Below are positions 27,484 to 34,814 of a DNA stretch of 40,472 nucleotides, piece after piece. The notes under the pieces are model-generated. The model searched no databases and had not been told where the DNA came from. It saw nothing but the letters and a program-made list of their open reading frames with translations. A program made the position numbers and the translations under genes. The first letter of the stretch is position 1, and each line of letters starts with the position of its first letter. Origin of the DNA: Cupriavidus sp. D384 (GTDB lineage: Bacteria > Pseudomonadota > Gammaproteobacteria > Burkholderiales > Burkholderiaceae); contig NZ_BBQI01000019.1 in assembly GCF_001652915.1 (NCBI RefSeq), forward strand, positions 1 through 40,472, written 5' to 3'.

Positions 27484-28947
27484 TCACGTGGCGATTTCCT
27501 TGCGCGCGATCGCCATCGCCTCGCGGCGGAAAGCATGGCCCATGTGGTGATAGAACGGATGCGGATTGAACTGGCGCGACAGGAACGACGCCAGCAGCGA
27601 TGCCGCCAGCAGGTAAATGGTCAGGTCCTGCGTGCGCGTCATTTCCATGACGATCACGCTGGCGGTGATCGGGGCCTGGGTGGCAGCCGCCAGGAAGGCC
27701 GCCATCGATACCAGCGCCAGCACGCGCGGTTCGGCCATGCCGGACATGAAATGGGTCACGAAATCGGCAATATTGGCACCGATGCCGGCGCCAATAGCCA
27801 GCGACGGCGTGAAGATCCCGCCCGGGATGCCGGCGAAGTACGACACCACCGTCGCCACGAATTTCGCCACCCCGAACCACAACGTGCTGTGCGGCTCGCC
27901 ATTGATCAATCCGGACGCCTGTTCGTAGCCCGTGCCGAACGTGGCACCGGCAGTGGCCCAGCCCACCGCCGCCACGACCAGCCCGCACAGGAAGGCCACC
28001 CACACCGGATGCGCCGTCGTCCAGCCACGCCATGCCGAGGGCACCAGCCCGGGCACGCCGCGAATCAGCAGCTTGGCGAAGAGCCCGCCCATCACACCGT
28101 TGACCACCGCGCACAACAGGACCGGTCCCCACACGTCGTGCAGCACCAGCATCGGCACCTTGACGCTGAAGTATGGATTGTTGCCAAGCACGGCCAGTGA
28201 CAGGAAGCCCGCCGTCAGCACGCCGGACAGCACCAGCCTGTCCCACCGCACGGCCGTGCCGCGCCCCAGTTCCTCGATGGCGAACACCACCCCGGCCAGC
28301 GGCGTGTTGAATGCCGCAGCCAGGCCGCCCGCCGCACCGGCCGCGATCAGCGAACTCGGATGAAAGCCGATGCGGAAGCGCAGCTTCTGCTGGCACCACT
28401 GCCCCCAGGCCAGCATGGCGGCGGCACCCACCTGCACCGACGGCCCCTCGCGCCCCACCGATGCACCGGCCAGGAGCGCCCCGGCGGTCAGCAGCACCTT
28501 CCACATCGATTGCCGGAACGAAACGAGCACGGTCTGCGCCACGCCGGCCGGCGGCAGCGTCACGGCCGCGATCACCTGCGGAATGCCCGAGCCGCGCGCC
28601 TGGGGTGCCAGCCGGATCGTCAGCCACCGCAGCGCAGCCAGCCCGAAGGGCAGCATCACGAAGGCCAGCCACGGTGTGGCGGTGGTCAGCTTCGCATTCC
28701 AGCGCAGTGCGACTTCGGCGATGTAGGCGAAGACCATCGAGAACAGCGCCACCCCGCCCGCGCCGCACATGAACACCGCGTAGCGCATCGACACGCGCGA
28801 GATCCGCCCCACCTGGCGCGTCTTGCGGTGCGCCGCGCGACGCGCGTGAAAACGCAGTTTGCCGAGCCGGTCGCGGCGCGCTGCGGGCTCGGATGGCGAA
28901 GTGGAATCGGGAAGGTTCGAATCGGGCGGGTCGACAGGATCGGTCAT
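27484..28947 (-). CDS. CLC-family chloride/proton antiporter
   Basis: A 487-residue CLC protein. The three anion-pathway motifs are present: GSGIPQV (residues 119-125), GREGPSVQ (165-172, gating Glu167) and GIPGGIFTPSLAIG. Glu226 in AIEELGRG corresponds to the internal proton glutamate of E. coli ClcA, so it should be an exchanger rather than a channel. No C-terminal CBS domains are present. The N-terminal 55 residues are charged and cytoplasmic. CLC exchangers support extreme acid resistance or chloride homeostasis. It appears to be a single gene; neighbours do not hint at a specific role. Confidence 0.93.
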   Translation of the reverse strand: MTDPVDPPDSNLPDSTSPSEPAARRDRLGKLRFHARRAAHRKTRQVGRISRVSMRYAVFMCGAGGVALFSMVFAYIAEVALRWNAKLTTATPWLAFVMLPFGLAALRWLTIRLAPQARGSGIPQVIAAVTLPPAGVAQTVLVSFRQSMWKVLLTAGALLAGASVGREGPSVQVGAAAMLAWGQWCQQKLRFRIGFHPSSLIAAGAAGGLAAAFNTPLAGVVFAIEELGRGTAVRWDRLVLSGVLTAGFLSLAVLGNNPYFSVKVPMLVLHDVWGPVLLCAVVNGVMGGLFAKLLIRGVPGLVPSAWRGWTTAHPVWVAFLCGLVVAAVGWATAGATFGTGYEQASGLINGEPHSTLWFGVAKFVATVVSYFAGIPGGIFTPSLAIGAGIGANIADFVTHFMSGMAEPRVLALVSMAAFLAAATQAPITASVIVMEMTRTQDLTIYLLAASLLASFLSRQFNPHPFYHHMGHAFRREAMAIARKEIAT

Positions 28948-29061
28948 GGCGTCGCTGCGAAAAGCAGGCGGGAGCAGGCGGGGGCGTGGCAAAACGCCCT
29001 CAACTATACGCTTCCCGCCCGTCGCCGAGACCGGTCCCGCACCTTCCCCGCACCGTGGGCA

Positions 29062-30030
29062 TCAGTCCAGGCTGATGCTGTTGGCGCGGATGACCTTGCC
29101 CCAGTTCTCGCGATCGGCCTGCACATAGCGATCGATCTCCGCCTGGCTGCGCGGCTGCTGCACGATCAGCCCCAGCGCGTTGAACGTGTTGCGAAACGGC
29201 GTCTCGGTCAGCACGTGCGACGCGGCGGCCTGCAGTTTCGCCACCGCATCCGGCGGCGTCTGTGCCGGCACGGCCAGGCCGAACCACGTGGCGGCGTGGA
29301 AGTTCGGATACCCGCTTTCGGCCACGGTCGGCACGTTGGGCAGGACGTCGAGCCGCGAGCGCCCCGTCACGGCCAGCGCCTTCAGCTTGCCGGCCTTGAT
29401 ATGGGGCAGCGAGGTACTGACCACGTCCACCATCAGTTGCGTGTCATTCGCCAGCAACGACGCCAGCGCCGGCGCGCTGCCGTTGTACGGCACATGCGTC
29501 ATATCGATGCCCAGTTCGGACTTCAGCATCTCCGTCGCCAGCTGCAGCGGATTGCCGAGCCCCACCGAAGAATAGTTGAGCTTCCCGCCCGCCGCCCTGG
29601 CATAGGCGGCAAAGTCCTTGATGCTGCTGGCCGGCACCTGGTTGTTGGTCACCACCACCAGCGGCACCTCGATCCCGATCAGGATGACCTTGAAATCCTT
29701 CGGGTCATAGCCAGTCTTCTTGTAGAGCATCGGGTTGAGCACCATGCTGGCACTGCTGCCCATCAGGACCGTGTAGCCATCGGGCTGCGCGCGGGCCACG
29801 CCCTGCGTGCCGACCATCGTATTGGCGCCGGGGCGGTTCTCCACCACCACGGGCTGCTTCAGTTCACGCGCCATGCCTTCGGCCATGGCGCGGCCAAACT
29901 GGTCGGTCGACCCGCCCGGGGTGTACGGAACGACGAGCTTGATCGGCCGGTCGGGATAGGCGGCCAGGGCCGGGGCGGCAAACGCGGCCCCCAGCAAGGC
30001 GGCACAGAAGCTGATGGCGATACGGTGCAT
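29062..30030 (-). CDS. Bug/TctC-family periplasmic solute-binding protein
   Basis: A 322-residue tripartite tricarboxylate transporter receptor of the Bug family, hugely expanded in Burkholderiales. Signal peptide ends at APALA|AYPDRP. Typical family sequence is present: PIKLVVPYTPGGSTDQFGR, VVVENRPGANTMVGTQGVA, LNYSSVGLGNPLQL and LKALAVTGRSRLDVLPNVPT. No tctA/tctB membrane genes are next to it, as usual for orphan Bugs. The ATG has GGAGA seven bases upstream. Its position behind the acyl-CoA ligase suggests it binds the carboxylate that the ligase activates, possibly an aromatic or branched acid. Confidence 0.92.
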   Translation of the reverse strand: MHRIAISFCAALLGAAFAAPALAAYPDRPIKLVVPYTPGGSTDQFGRAMAEGMARELKQPVVVENRPGANTMVGTQGVARAQPDGYTVLMGSSASMVLNPMLYKKTGYDPKDFKVILIGIEVPLVVVTNNQVPASSIKDFAAYARAAGGKLNYSSVGLGNPLQLATEMLKSELGIDMTHVPYNGSAPALASLLANDTQLMVDVVSTSLPHIKAGKLKALAVTGRSRLDVLPNVPTVAESGYPNFHAATWFGLAVPAQTPPDAVAKLQAAASHVLTETPFRNTFNALGLIVQQPRSQAEIDRYVQADRENWGKVIRANSISLD

Positions 30031-30070
30031 GGTTGTCTCCTGCTTTATAGGAATGGAATCGCAATGCCAA

Positions 30071-30115
30071 CGCCTGCCCTCTCCCCGCCTCAGCTCCCGC
30101 AAGCGGGCGCAAAGC
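30071..30115. repeat. Copy of palindromic intergenic repeat
   Basis: CGCCTGCCCTCTCCCCGCC followed by CTCCCGCAAGCGGG and CGGGCGCAAAGCGAAAC, between the Bug and ligase genes. It shares CCCTCTC and the ten-base CGGGCGCAAA with the copy at 34751, so it belongs to the same repeat family. Confidence 0.4.
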
Positions 30116-30137
30116 GAAACCGTGGGGCAGGTCGTGA

Positions 30138-31631
30138 TCAGACGCGCCGCTGGCGGCCTGCCCAGTGCTGGTCGCGCAACCGGCGCTTGGCGAGCTTGCC
30201 GGTCTCGTCGCGCGGCAGCCGTTCGACGATCTCGATCGAGCGCGGCACCTTGAAGCCGGACAACCGGCCGCGCAGCCATTCGATCACCGCCGCAGACTGC
30301 ACGTCGGCGCCCGGCACCGGCTCGATCACGCCGTGCAGGCGTTCGCCGTATTCGTCGTCGGGCACGCCAAACACCACGCAATCCGCCACGCCCGGATAGC
30401 GCACCAGTTCGTGCTCGATCTCGGCCGGATAGATGTTCACGCCGCCCGAGATGACCATGTCCGACGCGCGGTCGCAGATAAACAGGTAGCCGTCGGCATC
30501 GACGTAGCCCATGTCGCCCAGCGTGACACGGCCGTCGATATCGATCGCGCGGCGGGCCTTGTCGTTGTTCAGGTAGGTGAAGTCGGGATAGGCGGGCTGG
30601 CGCACGTAGACCAGGCCCACTTCGCCCGGCGCGCACGGCTTGCCCTGCTCGTCGATGATGCGCACGCTGGCTTCGTCCACGGGGCGTCCCGCCGTCCCGG
30701 GGCGGGACGCGGCATCGTCGGGCGTCGCCACGGTGACCAGCCCGGCCTCGCTCGATGCGTAGGTTTCGTGGATCACCGGGCCAAACCAGTCGAGCATGGC
30801 ACGCTTGACCTCCGGCGAGCACGGCGAGCCGGTGGACGCGACAAAGCGTATCGACGACAGGTCATATCTGGCGCGCACTTCGGGCGGCAGCTTCAGCAGC
30901 CGCACATACATGATCGGCACCAGGTAGAGCACGTCGATGCGGTGCTTTTCCACCAGCGCCAGCACCTGCTCGGCATCGAAGCGCGGCGCCAGCACCAGCC
31001 GCTCGGCCATCTGCAGCGCGTTCTGCACGTACACGCTTGGCGCGCTGTGATAGAGCGGTGCCGACATCAGCGCGCGGCAGCCGGGCACGATGCCGTACGC
31101 CTGCCGGATCAGCGAGCGCAGGCGTTCCTGCTGCGCTTCGAGGTCCGCCAGCGGCATCGCCTGGCGCAGCACGCCCTTCGGCCTGCCAGTGGTACCTGAC
31201 GTGTAGGCCAGATGCCCGCGCGGCGCCACGCGCGGGCCGTCGTAGGCGGCCTGCGCGGCCAGCCACGGCTCGTATTCGATGGCATCGGGATGCGTGCCGC
31301 CTACCACCAGCACCGCAACGCCGTCAGGCACCACGGCCTGTATTGCCGGCAACAGGTCGGCGTGGACGATCAGCGCGCCCGCGCCGCTGTCTTCCAGCAG
31401 GTAGCGCACCTCCTCGGCCATGAAATGCCAGTTGATCGGGCAGTAATAGGTACCGGCGGTACGGCAGGCAAACACCACGTCGGCAAACACCGGATCGTTA
31501 CGCAGCAGCACCGCCACCACGCCGCCTTCTTCCAGCCCCAGCCGCCGCAGCCCGCCCGCGAGCCGCATGCCGCGGTCCAGCACTTCCGCGCCGGGGCGCT
31601 GCAACGATTCGAACCAGAGGTCTGCGGGCAT
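30138..31631 (-). CDS. AMP-dependent acyl-CoA synthetase
   Basis: A 497-residue ANL-superfamily ligase that activates a carboxylic acid with ATP and CoA. The AMP-binding P-loop AYTSGTTGRPKGV starts at residue 142; the adenylate motif TYASSEAGLVTVATP and the hinge region GDMGYVDADGYLFICDR are present, and the catalytic Lys479 is in RDETGKLAKRRLR. The start is the ATG with AGGAG seven bases upstream. The sequence resembles medium- or aromatic-acid CoA ligases but gives no firm substrate. It is divergent from a LysR regulator and followed by the Bug protein, so it probably belongs to a small inducible carboxylate degradation unit. Confidence 0.9.
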   Translation of the reverse strand: MPADLWFESLQRPGAEVLDRGMRLAGGLRRLGLEEGGVVAVLLRNDPVFADVVFACRTAGTYYCPINWHFMAEEVRYLLEDSGAGALIVHADLLPAIQAVVPDGVAVLVVGGTHPDAIEYEPWLAAQAAYDGPRVAPRGHLAYTSGTTGRPKGVLRQAMPLADLEAQQERLRSLIRQAYGIVPGCRALMSAPLYHSAPSVYVQNALQMAERLVLAPRFDAEQVLALVEKHRIDVLYLVPIMYVRLLKLPPEVRARYDLSSIRFVASTGSPCSPEVKRAMLDWFGPVIHETYASSEAGLVTVATPDDAASRPGTAGRPVDEASVRIIDEQGKPCAPGEVGLVYVRQPAYPDFTYLNNDKARRAIDIDGRVTLGDMGYVDADGYLFICDRASDMVISGGVNIYPAEIEHELVRYPGVADCVVFGVPDDEYGERLHGVIEPVPGADVQSAAVIEWLRGRLSGFKVPRSIEIVERLPRDETGKLAKRRLRDQHWAGRQRRV

Positions 31632-31772
31632 GCGGGGGCTCCTTGTATGGCAGGCGGGTGCGTTCCAGTGCGGCGGGTGGCGAAGGATCACGACCCTTCT
31701 CCACCGATGACTGGTCACTTTAACGAGGCGCGCTGGCATCGACAATCCCATCTGACCGAATCACAATGTTGC

Positions 31773-31784
31773 GTCAAACTTGAC
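31773..31784. promoter_or_regulatory. Inverted repeat in the LysR/ligase intergenic region
   Basis: GTCAA-AC-TTGAC, a short perfect inverted repeat 20 bases upstream of the LysR start, in a 173-bp divergent spacer. It could form part of a LysR site, though a clear T-N11-A pattern is not obvious. Confidence 0.3.
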
Positions 31785-31804
31785 ATTGCTTTCAGAGTCG
31801 TCGC

Positions 31805-32725
31805 ATGGACCTCAACCTTGTGCAGGCCTTCGTGGATATCGTCGAAGCGGGCAACCTGGCCGAAGCCGGACGCCGGCGCGGCGTTACCCGGTCGCAGATC
31901 AGCCGGCAGCTTGGGCAACTGGAGGAGCAGGCCGGCGCCATGCTGCTGCGCCGGACCACGCGCCGGCTGGAGATGACCGATGCGGGCCAGTCGCTCTACG
32001 AGCACGGCCTGCGCATCCTGCAGGAGATGGCCGCCGCACAGGCCGAGATCGACAGCCTGGGCAAGACGCTGCGCGGCCATGTGCGCGTGAGCGTGCCCAC
32101 CGGCCTGGGCGACGCCTTTATCGCCCCGCTGCTGCTGCGCTTTGCCGAACTGCACCCGGGCATCTCGCTGCGGGTGTTCTTCGCCAACCGCGTCACCGAC
32201 CTGATCGCGGCCGAGATCGATGTGGCACTGAAGGTGACGTCGGTGCCACCGCTGGACACGGTGGCGCGCGAGGTCTGCGCCATCCGCTGGCAACTGTGCG
32301 CGTCGCCCGAATACCTGGCGCGCACGCCGCCGCTGCAGAAGCCGTCGGACCTGGCCGAGTGCCGCTTCCTGTGCCCGCCCTACACTTCGAGACGTTTCCT
32401 CTTGACCCTGGGCCGCGATTCGGCGTGCGGACCTGAACGGCACGATGTGGAGATCACGCCCTACCTGCAATCCGAACACTTCCCGTTCCTGATGAACGCG
32501 GTGCGCCAGGGCCACGGCATCAGCCTGCTGCCGGTCTACATGGGCTGGGACGATGTGCGCCGGGGCACGCTGGTGCCGGTGCTGCCCGACTGGAAACCCG
32601 AAGGGCTGGGCAACCGGCTCTACATCATCACCACGCCAAACCCGCACCTGTCGATGGCCACGCGGGCGCTGATCGGTTTCCTGCGCGAGGCCGTGACCGG
32701 GTTGCCGGTATTCGCACAAGCCTGA
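31805..32725 (+). CDS. LysR-family transcriptional regulator
   Basis: A 306-residue LysR-type regulator. The N-terminal winged helix-turn-helix (NLVQAFVDIVEAGNLAEAGR, then GVTRSQISRQLGQLE) occupies residues 4-62, and the substrate-binding domain begins around GHVRVSVPTGLGDAFIAP (residues 91-108). It starts divergent to the acyl-CoA ligase, the usual position for its target. The effector is likely the acid or CoA ester handled by that operon; this is inference. Confidence 0.93.
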   Translation: MDLNLVQAFVDIVEAGNLAEAGRRRGVTRSQISRQLGQLEEQAGAMLLRRTTRRLEMTDAGQSLYEHGLRILQEMAAAQAEIDSLGKTLRGHVRVSVPTGLGDAFIAPLLLRFAELHPGISLRVFFANRVTDLIAAEIDVALKVTSVPPLDTVAREVCAIRWQLCASPEYLARTPPLQKPSDLAECRFLCPPYTSRRFLLTLGRDSACGPERHDVEITPYLQSEHFPFLMNAVRQGHGISLLPVYMGWDDVRRGTLVPVLPDWKPEGLGNRLYIITTPNPHLSMATRALIGFLREAVTGLPVFAQA

Positions 32726-32735
32726 CAAAAATCGC

Positions 32736-32764
32736 CTGCCGACTTTCAAATCGCAAGCTATTAT
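32736..32764 (+). promoter_or_regulatory. Candidate promoter of the HxlR-MATE operon
   Basis: TATTAT (32759-32764) with CTGCCG (32736-32741) at 17 bp. The -10 is AT-rich in a GC-rich context and lies directly upstream of an inverted repeat. Confidence 0.4.
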
Positions 32765-32767
32765 CCC

Positions 32768-32792
32768 TTTTACTTGCATATCAAAAGTAAAA
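32768..32792. promoter_or_regulatory. Probable HxlR operator
   Basis: TTTTACTT (32768-32775), nine bases, AAGTAAAA (32785-32792): a perfect 8-bp inverted repeat in otherwise GC-rich DNA. It covers the expected transcription start of the HxlR gene and ends ten bases before the ATG, next to a good ribosome site (AGAGGAG). Autoregulation by HxlR is the natural reading. Confidence 0.5.
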
Positions 32793-32802
32793 AGAGGAGA
32801 CG

Positions 32803-33315
32803 ATGGCACACACGGACTTTGCCAATATGCCGTGCCCGGTGGCGCGGTCGATGGCGATGCTGGGCGAGCGGTGGGCGATCCTGCTGATACGGGAGGTCTA
32901 CTACGGCAGCTCGCGTTTCGACGAATTCGAGAAGCACCTGGGCATTGCGCCAAATATCCTCAGCGCCCGGCTCAAGACCCTGGTCGAGCACGGGTTGCTG
33001 GAAAAGGTGCCGGCGCCCGGCGGTGGCGCGCGGCAGGTGTACCAGCTGACCGAGATGGGACGCGATTTCTTTCCGGTCTACGTCTCGCTCAAGGCCTGGG
33101 CCGACCGCTGGCTGGCCGATGACAAGGGCCCGCTGACCGTGCTGGAAGACAAGCGCGATGGCAGCGAGATCGTTGCGGGGTGCCTGACCCGTGCCGATGG
33201 CAGCACGATCACCGCCGACGACCTGCGCGTGCGGCCTGGCCCCGGCGCCGGCCGGTATCTGCGCGAGCGCTTTGGCGCGCAAACCACTGCGGAGGCCGCC
33301 GATGAGCAAGCCTGA
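32803..33315 (+). CDS. HxlR-family transcriptional regulator
   Basis: A 170-residue winged-helix regulator. The conserved N-terminal Cys11 in MPCPVARSMAMLGERWAI matches the redox- or electrophile-sensing Cys of YodB/HypR-type HxlR proteins. The helix-turn-helix (FDEFEKHLGIAPNILSARLK) and wing (GGGARQVYQLTEMGRDFFPV) follow, and a C-terminal extension of about 50 residues makes it longer than the 110-120 residue core. It overlaps the MATE gene by 14 bases. It probably represses its own operon and is released by a thiol-reactive compound; effector unknown. Confidence 0.92.
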   Translation: MAHTDFANMPCPVARSMAMLGERWAILLIREVYYGSSRFDEFEKHLGIAPNILSARLKTLVEHGLLEKVPAPGGGARQVYQLTEMGRDFFPVYVSLKAWADRWLADDKGPLTVLEDKRDGSEIVAGCLTRADGSTITADDLRVRPGPGAGRYLRERFGAQTTAEAADEQA

Positions 33316-34669
33316 CGCATTGACCCTGGACGGCCCGCGCGCCGCCATCGAACCGGTGTCGAACGGCGAGATCGCGCGGCGCATTGCGGTGCTCGCGGCG
33401 CCCACCAGCCTCGTGGCCTTCCTGCAGGCCGGCTCCCAGCTGATCGAAACCTGGCTGGCCGCGCGCCAGGGCACGGCGGCACTGGCCGGCTGGGCGGTGG
33501 TGCTGCCGTTTGCGCTGCTGCTGCAGCAGATGTCTGCCGGGGCGATGGGCGGCGGCGTGGTGTCGGCCATCGCCCGCGCGCTGGGCGCCGGAAAGCGCGA
33601 CGACGCATCGTCGCTGGTGATGCACGCGATGATCATCGCGGTGACGGCCGGCCTGGCCTTTGCCATTGCGCTGGCGGGCTTCCCGCGCCAGGTGTTTGGC
33701 GCCGTGGGCGGCAGCACGGCGGCCGACGCGGCGGCGACCTATGCGATCTGGCTGTTCGGCCTCGGTGCGGTGCCGGCGTGGCTGGCGAACACGCTGGCGT
33801 CGGTGCTGCGCGGGGGCGGCCGCCACGCGCTGGCCGCCCGCGTGCTGGCCGGCATGTGGATCCTGTTCCCGGTGTTGGCATGGTGGTTTGCCGAAGGGCT
33901 GGGCATGGGACTGGCCGGGATTGGCGCGGGGCTGGCGGTGGCATCGTGGGCGGCCGCGCTGATGATGGCCTGGGTGGTGATGCGCGGTGGCGCGGGCTTT
34001 GTGCCGACACTGCGCGTGAAGCTGTCGGGCGCGCTGTTCCACCGGATTCTGGCGGTCGGCCTGATCGCCTGCGCGCTGGCGTCGGTCGCCAACCTGACGA
34101 CGATCCTGGTCACGGCGCAACTGCGCCACTACGGCACGACCGCCGTGGCGGCGTATGGCATTTCGGCGCGGCTGGAATTCCTGATGATTCCGTTGGCCTT
34201 CGGCGTGGGCTCGGCCCTGACGGCGCTGGTGGGCCGCTCGGTGGGCGCTGGCGACTGGCACACGGCGCGTCGCACTGCCTGGGTGGGGGCGCTGCTGGCG
34301 CTGCTGCTGGCAGGCAGTGTCGGCGCGGCGGTGGGGCTGGCGCCGGCGCAGTTCGCCGCGCTGTTCACCAAGGATGCGGAAGTGGCCGCCATCGCGGCGC
34401 GTGCGTTGTCGTGGGTCGGCCCGGCATTCGGCGGGTTCGGGCTTGGCATGGCGCTCTATTTCGCGTCGCTGGGTGCCGCGCGCATGCGCTGGCCGATCGT
34501 CGCCGGCCTGAGCCGGATCGGCCTGGCCGCCGGCGGCGGCTGGGTGCTTGCCAACGTGGCAGGGATGGGCCTCGACGGCCATTTCCTGGGCGTTGCGCTG
34601 GGCATTACCGCCTATGGGCTGGTGACGGCGATGGGCGTCCGCAAGGGCGAGTGGTCACCGCGTCGCTGA
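33302..34669 (+). CDS. MATE-family efflux transporter
   Basis: A 455-residue multidrug and toxin extrusion protein with twelve hydrophobic segments in two similar halves. The start ISRIAVL-like region (IARRIAVLAAPTSLVAFLQA), the loop ALGAGKRDDA and its second-half counterpart VGRSVGAGDWHTARR are typical of MATE proteins. The ATG lies inside the end of the HxlR gene, so expression is coupled to the regulator. Substrate and coupling ion (H+ or Na+) cannot be told from sequence. Confidence 0.92.
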   Translation: MSKPDALTLDGPRAAIEPVSNGEIARRIAVLAAPTSLVAFLQAGSQLIETWLAARQGTAALAGWAVVLPFALLLQQMSAGAMGGGVVSAIARALGAGKRDDASSLVMHAMIIAVTAGLAFAIALAGFPRQVFGAVGGSTAADAAATYAIWLFGLGAVPAWLANTLASVLRGGGRHALAARVLAGMWILFPVLAWWFAEGLGMGLAGIGAGLAVASWAAALMMAWVVMRGGAGFVPTLRVKLSGALFHRILAVGLIACALASVANLTTILVTAQLRHYGTTAVAAYGISARLEFLMIPLAFGVGSALTALVGRSVGAGDWHTARRTAWVGALLALLLAGSVGAAVGLAPAQFAALFTKDAEVAAIAARALSWVGPAFGGFGLGMALYFASLGAARMRWPIVAGLSRIGLAAGGGWVLANVAGMGLDGHFLGVALGITAYGLVTAMGVRKGEWSPRR

Positions 34670-34680
34670 TGGGTATCCTC

Positions 34681-34700
34681 TCCCACTTGCAAGAGTGGGA
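34681..34700. repeat. Hairpin after the MATE gene
   Basis: TCCCACT (34681-34687), six bases, AGTGGGA (34694-34700), preceded by CCTC. It begins 12 bases past the MATE stop. Possible terminator without a T run, and a member of the palindromic repeat family listed at 38610. Confidence 0.45.
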
Positions 34701-34750
34701 TTCAGGGCGAGGGCGGACGGCTCAATGGGCGATGGTCTTCATTTGAATCG

Positions 34751-34797
34751 CCTTGCCCTCTCTCCCGGCCCTCTCCCGCGCGGGAGACGGGCGCAAA
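34751..34797. repeat. Copy of palindromic intergenic repeat
   Basis: CCTTGCCCTCTCTCCCGGCC leads into the perfect palindrome TCTCCCGC/GCGGGAGA (34772-34787) and CGGGCGCAAAC. It lies in the 145-bp spacer between the convergent MATE and large secreted protein genes. The ten-base CAATGGGCGA occurs on both sides of it (near 34723 and 34797). Confidence 0.5.
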
Positions 34798-34814
34798 CAA
34801 TGGGCGACGAGCCC

